Assembly (NCBI GenBank): GCA_964548595.1
Contig: CAZJQO010000016.1
Location: 1 to 28,605 of the forward strand
Reading direction: 5' to 3'
Source of the DNA: JAJYVH01 sp964548595
GTDB lineage: Archaea; Micrarchaeota; Micrarchaeia; Micrarchaeales; CABMGC01
Length of the DNA: 28,605 bases
The notes below the pieces were generated by a model. It had not been told where the DNA came from and searched no databases. It saw nothing but the letters and a program-made list of their open reading frames with translations. Both the position numbers and the translations under genes were made by a program. Of this stretch, positions 1 through 5,504 are shown piece after piece; the stretch's first letter is position 1, and every line of letters begins with the position of its first letter.

Positions 1-117
1 GGCTGGTGGCCGCTCAACGGCAATGCAAATGACTATTCTGGAAACAACAATAATGGTCAAATAGGCGGAGCGGTGACGTTCACAAGCTCGTGGGGGAGCG
101 GCTACACCACGCCTTGA
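1..117 (+). CDS. C-terminal end of a LamG-like surface protein (partial, 5' end outside window)
   Basis: An open frame enters from the left edge and ends at TGA 115-117, giving the last 38 residues of a protein. They include WWPLNGNANDYSGNNNNG, the motif that usually opens a concanavalin-A/LamG-like domain in secreted proteins of Micrarchaeota and related DPANN archaea. The tail is rich in Asn, Gly, Ser and Thr, as expected for a surface protein. A full LamG domain normally continues for well over 100 residues after this motif, but the frame stops about 20 residues later. The domain is therefore either truncated or this is a decayed copy. The N-terminus, possibly a class III signal peptide like the one at 11283, lies outside the window. 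The family call rests on one motif. Confidence 0.6.
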   Translation, partial: GWWPLNGNANDYSGNNNNGQIGGAVTFTSSWGSGYTTP

Positions 118-330
118 TCACAGCACTCCTGCCGGCTCCCAGCAACGTATGTAAACCCGCTGCAGCATAATACGTGAACAGAAGCGTTGCAAGCATAGGT
201 TCATGGTGCACGTTGTTTTCGCTGGCTTGAAGTACTACCTTCTGCTGGGCATAGCTGATCTCAGCCTTGCCGTCTCAACGTAAGCCTGAGCAACACCCTG
301 CCCGCAGCAGAAGCCCATGCAGACACATTT

Positions 331-366
331 TACCAGATGATTTACCGGACAAACTACCGGATAAAC
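331..366. repeat. Three 12-bp imperfect tandem repeats
   Basis: The units are TACCAGATGATT, TACCGGACAAAC and TACCGGATAAAC, end to end. The last two differ at one base. They lie in the non-coding stretch before ftsZ. They could be protein-binding repeats or slippage products, and three short units are too few to call iterons. Confidence 0.5.
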
Positions 367-459
367 TACACACTTCCAATGGTCAACAACATACACAGAT
401 TGTCCTCTTCGCCTTCTCGAGCAATTACGCCGCTTGGAAAATGATCAGCTTCACGACAC

Positions 460-478
460 TTGGGCAGGGCCTGCCCAA
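460..478. promoter_or_regulatory. Perfect 19-nt palindrome upstream of ftsZ
   Basis: TTGGGCAGG and CCTGCCCAA are exact reverse complements around a single central G. The palindrome ends two bases before the tRNA-like segment and about 20 bases before the presumed ftsZ TATA box. It could be an operator for ftsZ or the stem of an older transcript. It is not followed by a T-run on the plus strand, so a terminator is less likely. Confidence 0.5.
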
Positions 479-479
479 A

Positions 480-495
480 GGCTCGTAGCGCAGCA
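480..495 (+). repeat. 16-nt copy of the tRNA-Ala 5' end (tRNA-derived fragment)
   Basis: The bases GGCTCGTAGCGCAGCA match nucleotides 2-17 of the tRNA-Ala gene at 28480 exactly, covering most of the 5' acceptor strand and the 5' half of the D-arm. After position 495 the similarity stops. No anticodon arm, T-arm or 3' acceptor strand follows, so this is not a working tRNA gene. It may be the scar of an integration or recombination at a tRNA gene. A chance match of this length in a window this size is uncommon but possible. Confidence 0.45.
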
Positions 496-543
496 ACTCT
501 TTTAATCTTTCTTGCGCATACTAAATCGCGACCAGGTATAGCG
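495..543 (+). promoter_or_regulatory. Probable ftsZ promoter and ribosome-binding site
   Basis: CTCTTTTAATC around 496-506 is the best TATA-like element and would place transcription start near 528-533. An AGGT at about 532-535 lies some 8 nt before the ATG at 544 and could serve as a weak Shine-Dalgarno. Confidence 0.4.
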
Positions 544-1611
544 ATGGCGGAGGAGTTTGTTTCGCAGGACGACGAGGAGCTTCTGAAATTCATAGAGTCA
601 GCAAAGCCCAAGATATACATAGTGGGCGCTGGCGGAAGCGGCTCCAACACCATATCAAGGATGGCAGAATCTAACATAGAGGGCGCCACGCTTGTGGCCG
701 CAAACACAGACGCGCAGCACCTGCTCAGGACAAGGTCGCAGCGCAAGCTGCTCATAGGCAAGAAGACGACGCGCGGGCTTGGAGCGGGCAGCGATCCCAG
801 GCTGGGCGAGGAGGCGGCGCAGGAGACGAAGGACGAGATAAAGCATGTAGTTAGCGACGCGCAGCTCGTTTTCGTGACATGCGGCATGGGCGGCGGCACA
901 GGCACGGGCTCTGCGCCTGTGATAGCCCACGAGGCAAAGGAGGCCGGAGCGCTAACGGTAGGCATAGTCACACTTCCATTTTCGACAGAGGGCAGGACAA
1001 GGATGCGGGTGGCGCTGGAAGGGCTGCAGAAGCTCAGGCGCTCCACCGATACCACTATAATAATACCCAACGACAAGCTGCTCAACATAGCGCCAGACCT
1101 GCCGCTCAACATGGCCTTCAAGGTCAGCGACGAAGTGCTGGCTAGCGCAGCCAAGGGCATAGTGGAGATGGTCACGAAGCCGGGCATGGTAAACATAGAC
1201 TTCGCCGATCTCAGGAGCGTGCTAAAGGATTCGGGTTATGCGGTAATAGGCGTGGGAGAGAGCACGGGCATGCAGAGCAAGGACAGGGCAGTCATAGCGG
1301 TTGAGAACACGCTGAAGAGCCCGCTGCTAGATGTCGACCTTTCAACGGCAAAGAAGGCTCTGGTAAACATAGTGGGCGGCCAGGACCTGACGCTGCACGA
1401 GGCAGAGAGCATATTCCAAGAGGTATCGAGCAGGATAAGCGAAGACGCGATGCTGAAGTGGGGCGCCAGGATAGAGCCGAGCATGCAGAAGAGCGCGCTG
1501 AAGGTGATGGTGGTGGTGGGCGGGGTAGAGTACGCCAATTACGCGGCCGAGGAGGCGAAGGCAGAAGCCAGATCGGCAGAGGCTGCAGACCTGGACGAGA
1601 TCTTCGGCTAG
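544..1611 (+). CDS. ftsZ: Cell division protein FtsZ
   Basis: This is the tubulin-like GTPase that polymerises into the cytokinetic ring. The 355-residue product has the N-terminal Rossmann GTP-binding fold starting KIYIVGAGGSGSNTI (about residues 23-37). The tubulin signature GGGTGTGSAP sits near residues 115-124, the NTD motif of the T3 region near AANTDAQHL, and the synergy-loop region in the C-terminal domain. The start at 544 was chosen because the protein then begins MAEEF just before the conserved core. The upstream extension of 28 codons would run through the promoter and tRNA-like segment. The C-terminus ends in an acidic, Ala-rich tail (DLDEIFG). secE follows after a short gap, an arrangement common in archaea. 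Family certain; the FtsZ1 versus FtsZ2 assignment was not made. Confidence 0.97.
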   Translation: MAEEFVSQDDEELLKFIESAKPKIYIVGAGGSGSNTISRMAESNIEGATLVAANTDAQHLLRTRSQRKLLIGKKTTRGLGAGSDPRLGEEAAQETKDEIKHVVSDAQLVFVTCGMGGGTGTGSAPVIAHEAKEAGALTVGIVTLPFSTEGRTRMRVALEGLQKLRRSTDTTIIIPNDKLLNIAPDLPLNMAFKVSDEVLASAAKGIVEMVTKPGMVNIDFADLRSVLKDSGYAVIGVGESTGMQSKDRAVIAVENTLKSPLLDVDLSTAKKALVNIVGGQDLTLHEAESIFQEVSSRISEDAMLKWGARIEPSMQKSALKVMVVVGGVEYANYAAEEAKAEARSAEAADLDEIFG

Positions 1612-1618
1612 TCGTGCT

Positions 1619-1628
1619 TATTTTATAC
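1619..1628 (+). promoter_or_regulatory. TATA-like box for secE
   Basis: TTATTTTATACC follows the ftsZ stop. Its centre lies about 25 nt before the ATG at 1649 but only 16 nt before the ATG at 1640. By the leaderless spacing seen elsewhere in the window, this favours 1649 as the secE start. Confidence 0.45.
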
Positions 1629-1648
1629 CTTGCGAACATATGACGAGC

Positions 1649-1837
1649 ATGAAGCTTAATCCGCTGCCCAAAATAAGGCAGTTCTTAGACGACTCGGGAA
1701 GGATACTGAGCATAAGCTACAAGCCTGGCATGGACGAGTTCAAGCGCACGCTGAAGATAGTGCTCTTCGGCACGATGCTGCTGGGCGCGATGGGCTACAT
1801 CATATACCTTATAGTGCTGTTCGTGATAGGCGTATAG
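1649..1837 (+). CDS. secE: Preprotein translocase subunit SecE / Sec61-gamma
   Basis: This is the small single-pass subunit that clamps the SecY channel of the general secretion pathway in the plasma membrane. The 62-residue protein has the usual two parts. An amphipathic helix carries the conserved SYKPGMDEFKRTLKI segment, equivalent to the KPxxxEF signature. One C-terminal membrane helix (about residues 40-60, rich in Leu, Ile and Gly) follows. Its length is normal for archaeal SecE. An in-frame ATG at 1640 would add three residues; 1649 was preferred because it lies about 25 nt after a TATA-like box. The next gene starts 5 nt downstream, so the two are probably co-transcribed. Archaeal secE is often followed by spt5/nusG, which is absent here. 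Confidence 0.93.
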   Translation: MKLNPLPKIRQFLDDSGRILSISYKPGMDEFKRTLKIVLFGTMLLGAMGYIIYLIVLFVIGV

Positions 1838-1842
1838 CTAGG

Positions 1843-2694
1843 GTGCTGCTCGTGGATGTGGATCTGGACTACACCAAGTCTGCGCAGCAGAATGCAGAGG
1901 AGTATTTCGAAAGGGCAAAGAGCGCAGAGAGCAAGCGCGAGGGTGCGGAGCGCGCAGCGAAGAGGCTGGAGGAGCAGCTCTCGCGCCTGGAGAAGGAGAG
2001 CATAGTTAAGAAGGAAGTGAGGAGGAAGCGCGACACGGAGTGGTACGAGAAGTTCTACTGGTTCTTCACAAGCACGGGCCTGCTGGCCGTAGGCGGCAGG
2101 AGCGCACAGCAGAACGAGGCAGTAGTTGCTAAGTACTTCGAGCCCGGCGACCTCTTCTTCCACGCCAGCATCTTCGGAGCTTCTGCTGTGGTGCTGAAGA
2201 AGGGCGAGGAGGCGGCGCAGCGGGCCAGGGACGAGACCGCGCAGTTTGCCGCGTGCTTCTCCAAGGCCTGGGAGAACGGGCAGTCTAGCGTCGACGTCTT
2301 TGCTGCAAAGCACGGGCAGGTCTCGAAATCCGGCGGCAAGGGCTATCTTGGCACCGGCAGCTTCCTGATATCGGGCGAGCGCGAGTGGCACAGGGACGCG
2401 AAGCTTGAGCTTGTGGTGGCTGTTGAAGAGGCAATGGTCAATCTTCAGGCGCCGGCAGAATCGCGGTACGCATACATCTCGCTGGCGCCGCTCTCTGTGC
2501 ACGTTGACGCAAGCAGGCTCTCCGTGATGCCCTTCATGGCCTATGCGGCGGCAGGCAGGGCGAAGGGGCTGAAGCTGCTTCCCGGCAAGCTCAAGAAGTC
2601 AGACGCAGCGAAGCAGATAGCATCGAGGCTGAACTTCAGCGACATAGACTACATAATGCAGCACCTGCCTCCGGGCGGTTTCGAAATCGAGTGA
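1843..2694 (+). CDS. NFACT-R domain protein: Rqc2/NEMF homologue lacking the NFACT-N domain
   Basis: Full-length Rqc2/NEMF/RqcH proteins bind obstructed large ribosomal subunits and direct C-terminal tailing of stalled chains. They consist of NFACT-N, a helical coiled-coil middle and NFACT-R. This 283-residue product begins at DVDLDYTKSAQQNAEEYF, which matches the start of the coiled-coil middle. It continues through a charged coiled coil (about 15-60) into NFACT-R (about 65-180, with WYEKFYWFFTS, GRSAQQNE and DLFFHASIFGAS). A further roughly 100 residues contain the conserved SRYAYISLAP and YIMQHLPPG ends. The approximately 350-residue NFACT-N domain is missing and the start is tight against secE, so it was not simply cut off by start choice. 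The GTG start at 1843 follows the secE stop by 5 nt. The N-domain could be encoded elsewhere, or this is a reduced form. Confidence 0.85.
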   Translation: MLLVDVDLDYTKSAQQNAEEYFERAKSAESKREGAERAAKRLEEQLSRLEKESIVKKEVRRKRDTEWYEKFYWFFTSTGLLAVGGRSAQQNEAVVAKYFEPGDLFFHASIFGASAVVLKKGEEAAQRARDETAQFAACFSKAWENGQSSVDVFAAKHGQVSKSGGKGYLGTGSFLISGEREWHRDAKLELVVAVEEAMVNLQAPAESRYAYISLAPLSVHVDASRLSVMPFMAYAAAGRAKGLKLLPGKLKKSDAAKQIASRLNFSDIDYIMQHLPPGGFEIE

Positions 2695-2697
2695 TTG

Positions 2698-2706
2698 CTT
2701 TAAATA
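2698..2706 (+). promoter_or_regulatory. TATA box for the pyrophosphatase gene
   Basis: CTTTAAATA is centred about 28 nt before the GTG at 2731. With almost no room for a leader and no Shine-Dalgarno, this points to a leaderless mRNA. Confidence 0.55.
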
Positions 2707-2730
2707 ACTTGTTTTCGAATAGCTTGCAAG

Positions 2731-4731
2731 GTGCTGTTTTTGGCATTCTATGACTACAGCCTGGCTTTCGGGATCATTGCCCTTGCTTTCTCCCTGATAG
2801 CAGCAGCCGTGACGCTCAGGAAGGATCCGGGCAGCAAGCGCATGCGCGAGATCGCTGACGCGATAAAGGCTGGCTCGCGCGCCTACCTGAACAGGCAGGG
2901 CATCACCATAGGCGTCTTCATAATAATCATATCTGTCGCCCTCTTCTTCCTTCTTAAGGACGGCTGGCAGCTCGTGATAGCGTTCCTCACCGGTTCGATA
3001 ACGGCGTACATGACCGCTTACCTGGGCATGAACGTAGCTGTGCGTGCAAACACAAGAACTGCAAAGGCGGCAGAGAAGGGAGTGCACCACGCATTCTACA
3101 CCGCAATACTCGGCGGCTCGGTGACCGGCTTTGCAGCCATAGGCTTCGGCCTTACTGGGATAAGCCTGCTGCTCGGTTACCTTACAATAAACAGCATCGC
3201 GATCCTGATAGGCTACGGCTTCGGCGCTTCCCTGGTCTCGCTCTTCGCCCGTGTCGGCGGCGGCATATACACCAAGTCTGCCGACGTGGGCGCTGACCTT
3301 GTGGGCAAGACAGAGCTCAACCTGCCTGAGGACGACCCAAGGAATGCGGCTGTCATAGCGGACAACGTGGGCGACAACGTAGGCGATTGCGCCGGAATGG
3401 CCGCAGACGTTTATGAGAGCTATGCGGTTACGCTCGTAGCCGCTATGCTGATAGCGATAGGAGTATCTAGCGCGGTGAGCGCTGTGCTTAATCTTGCCTA
3501 CCCTCTCTACATCGCCTCTGCTGGAGTGGTAGGAAGCCTGATCAGCATGCTCTTCCTCGGGCTCAGGTCCAAGACGCCCACGCGCACCCTCTACAAGGGA
3601 ATAGGCGCAGCTGTGTTTTTCTCTGCGATAATCGACTACGCTGTTACCTACATTTCAGGAGCCCCCGCCGCTTACTTTGCGGCTGTGCTGTCAGGCCTCG
3701 TGCTCGCGATACTGCTCTTCGCCATAACCGATTACTATACGGGCAGCGGCAGGAGGCAGGTGGTGAAAGTAGCAGAGGCCGCGAAAGGCGGCGCTGGCAC
3801 AGATGTGATAATGGGCCTGTCTATAGGCCTTAAGACCACTTTCTTCCCCGCAATATTCATAGTCGCTGCGATCTTCATAAGCTACTATGCCGCTGGCGTC
3901 TACGGGATAGGCATAGCAGCAGTGGGCATGCTCTCGCTCACAGCCACCATACTGACGATAGACTCGTTCGGGCCTATAACCGACAACGCCGGAGGCATAG
4001 CCGAGATGTCGGGCTTGCCTGGCAGAATCAGGCGCGTGACTGACGAGCTCGATGCTGTGGGCAACACGACCAAGGCAACGACAAAGGGCTTCGCGATAGG
4101 CGGTGCAGCGCTTTCTGCGACAGCGCTCTTCGTGGCGTTCGCGCAGGCGGTGGGCTTGACGACCATAGACGCGCTCAACCCGATAGTCGTAATAGGCATA
4201 TTCCTGGGTGCGCTGCTTCCTTTCATATTCTCCTCGTTCCTGATGGAGGCCGTCGGGCATACGGCTAACCTCATGGTGGACGAGGTCAGGCGCCAGGTCA
4301 GGACCATAAAGGGGCTGATGCAGGGCAAGGCCAAGCCAGATTACGCGAAGGCGGTGGACATAGCGACGGTCAACGCGCTCAAGTCGCTGGTGGTGCCTGA
4401 GCTTATAGTGATACTTACGCCAATAATAGTGGGCCTGGTGCTCGGCAAGGCGGCGCTTGGGGGCCTGATAGTAGGCATGATACCGGCGAGCTTCATGATG
4501 GCCCTGTTCATGGCCAACAGCGGGGCTGCGATGGACAACGCCAAGAAATACGTTGAGAACGGCCACTTCGGCGGGAAGGGAAGCGATACCCACAAGGCTG
4601 CCATAGTCGGCGACACAGTAGGGGACCCGCTCAAGGATACAGCCGGGCCCGCGCTGAACTCGATGATAAAGGTAATAAGCACGATCTCGATACTGCTCGC
4701 GCCCGTCTTTATCGCATACGCGCTGCTGTAA
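2731..4731 (+). CDS. hppA: Membrane-bound proton-translocating pyrophosphatase (K+-independent type)
   Basis: This integral membrane enzyme hydrolyses cytoplasmic pyrophosphate and pumps protons outward. The 666-residue product has the family's roughly 16 membrane helices and normal length. Diagnostic motifs are DVGADLVGKTELNLPEDDPR (substrate and Mg binding), DNVGDNVGDCAGMAADVYES, the later TDNAGGIAEMSGLP, and the C-terminal GDTVGDPLKDTAGPALN. At the position that determines potassium dependence the motif reads GNTTKATTKG, with Lys at residue 448. In characterised members Lys here marks K+-independent H+ pumps, whereas Ala marks K+-dependent H+ or Na+ pumps. The GTG start at 2731 was chosen by TATA spacing and because the first helix follows directly. 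It converges on the GT2 gene with only 5 bp between stop codons. Confidence 0.97.
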   Translation: MLFLAFYDYSLAFGIIALAFSLIAAAVTLRKDPGSKRMREIADAIKAGSRAYLNRQGITIGVFIIIISVALFFLLKDGWQLVIAFLTGSITAYMTAYLGMNVAVRANTRTAKAAEKGVHHAFYTAILGGSVTGFAAIGFGLTGISLLLGYLTINSIAILIGYGFGASLVSLFARVGGGIYTKSADVGADLVGKTELNLPEDDPRNAAVIADNVGDNVGDCAGMAADVYESYAVTLVAAMLIAIGVSSAVSAVLNLAYPLYIASAGVVGSLISMLFLGLRSKTPTRTLYKGIGAAVFFSAIIDYAVTYISGAPAAYFAAVLSGLVLAILLFAITDYYTGSGRRQVVKVAEAAKGGAGTDVIMGLSIGLKTTFFPAIFIVAAIFISYYAAGVYGIGIAAVGMLSLTATILTIDSFGPITDNAGGIAEMSGLPGRIRRVTDELDAVGNTTKATTKGFAIGGAALSATALFVAFAQAVGLTTIDALNPIVVIGIFLGALLPFIFSSFLMEAVGHTANLMVDEVRRQVRTIKGLMQGKAKPDYAKAVDIATVNALKSLVVPELIVILTPIIVGLVLGKAALGGLIVGMIPASFMMALFMANSGAAMDNAKKYVENGHFGGKGSDTHKAAIVGDTVGDPLKDTAGPALNSMIKVISTISILLAPVFIAYALL

Positions 4732-4736
4732 CCGCG

Positions 4737-5450
4737 CTAGCTGGCGAAGGACTTCAGCAACGCTACCGCCTGCCTCGCCCCTGCCTTAGACCTGCCGTGC
4801 TTTCTGGCATGGAACACGTACGGCACGCTGCCTACTCTTAAACTGCCGTTGTCAACGCACTTCAGGAAATCGAAAAGCACCTTGTAGCCGTAGCCCACGA
4901 ACCTGCTCCTGTTGCCTCCGTACACGCGCATGAAAAGGCTTCTTCTCATGCCGAAGAAGCCTGAGAAGACGTCACCGCATGTAGCACTGCCAGCTCCGCG
5001 AAGCACCGAAGTGCCTATGAGTATAAGCAATTTCGAAATTATTTTCCTGTAAAGCGCCCAGCCCGTTACGCTCTCCCGCTCGGCCACTGCAAGGTCGTGG
5101 CCGTTCTCCAGCAATTTTGCGATCTGCCTTACCTTCTCCAGAGGATGCTGCATGTCCGCATCTATCACCACGAAGTACCTGGTTTTACTCCTGCTTATCC
5201 CTTCTATGATGCTGGCCGTCAGCCCGCGGCGCTTTCCTTCTGCTTGCCTGTCTATCAATGTCACCCGCCTGCCAGTTTTTTCGAGCGACCTGACAACGCC
5301 TCTGGTGCCGTCGCGGGAACCGTCGTCCACCACGATTACACGCGCGCCGTAGTATTCGTGCTGGATGCGCCTTATCATTGTGCCTATCGTGCCTCTCTCG
5401 TTCAGCGTTGGCACGATTATGGTAAATCGCGAATAATCAGGGCTCCGCAT
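4737..5450 (-). CDS. Family 2 glycosyltransferase, dolichol-phosphate mannose synthase-like
   Basis: This is probably a cytoplasmic-face transferase that loads a sugar from a nucleotide donor onto a polyprenyl phosphate for surface glycan assembly. The 237-residue product has the GT-A fold: FTIIVPTLNERGTIG at the start, VIVVDDGSRDGT, the metal-binding DAD in VVIDADMQHPLEKV, and the acceptor-region SGFFGMRRSLF. The segment ADMQHP is typical of the Dol-P-mannose/glucose synthase group. There are no clear C-terminal membrane helices, so it resembles the short DPM1 type. The start at 5450 (MRSPDYSRF) was preferred to 5510, which would overlap the divergent gene's start. It is divergent from the GT-C-like gene with 54 bp between starts. 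The sugar specificity cannot be read. Confidence 0.88.
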   Translation of the reverse strand: MRSPDYSRFTIIVPTLNERGTIGTMIRRIQHEYYGARVIVVDDGSRDGTRGVVRSLEKTGRRVTLIDRQAEGKRRGLTASIIEGISRSKTRYFVVIDADMQHPLEKVRQIAKLLENGHDLAVAERESVTGWALYRKIISKLLILIGTSVLRGAGSATCGDVFSGFFGMRRSLFMRVYGGNRSRFVGYGYKVLFDFLKCVDNGSLRVGSVPYVFHARKHGRSKAGARQAVALLKSFAS

Positions 5451-5474
5451 TCCAACACTCTGGTAGCGCGTCTG

Positions 5475-5487
5475 CTTTATATTAATT
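5475..5487. promoter_or_regulatory. Shared divergent TATA region (GT2 / GT-C pair)
   Basis: CTTTATATTAATT is centred about 25 nt before the plus-strand ATG at 5505 and about 30 nt before the minus-strand ATG at 5450. It reads as a TATA-like box in both directions. Both genes would have leaderless or nearly leaderless transcripts. Confidence 0.5.
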
Positions 5488-5504
5488 ATTGCATTAAAAA
5501 AGGC

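Larger units (their letters stand above)
118..543. other. Non-coding region upstream of ftsZ
   Basis: About 425 bases hold no convincing gene. A 73-codon frame at 267-488 runs through the repeat, palindrome and tRNA-like segment and resembles no protein I know. The region contains three imperfect 12-bp tandem units (331-366), a perfect 19-nt palindrome (460-478), a 16-nt copy of the tRNA-Ala 5' end (480-495) and the likely ftsZ promoter. The combination looks like regulatory DNA mixed with recombination debris. Confidence 0.6.

Noticed and set aside
331..366. CRISPR array or replication iterons
   Set aside because: Only three adjacent 12-bp units without spacers, and no cas or initiator gene in the window.
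267..488. 73-codon plus-strand frame with LPDD-LPDK-LPDK repeats
   Set aside because: It runs through the tandem repeat, palindrome and tRNA-like segment, lacks a ribosome-binding site and looks non-coding.
480..530. A split-tRNA 5' half gene
   Set aside because: Only 16 bases match and no tRNA-type promoter lies upstream; no GC-rich joining sequence as in known split tRNAs follows.
366..1196. Long minus-strand open frame opposite ftsZ
   Set aside because: It is the antisense shadow of a clear FtsZ coding sequence, has Ser/Pro/Leu-rich low-pattern content and no recognisable motif.
1795..2502. Minus-strand frame opposite the NFACT-R gene
   Set aside because: Composition (Arg, Leu, Cys, His rich) is typical of an antisense frame over a GC-rich gene; the plus strand has clear family motifs.
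3691..4593. 300-codon minus-strand frame in the pyrophosphatase
   Set aside because: Very rich in Arg, His and Tyr with no domain; antisense of hppA.
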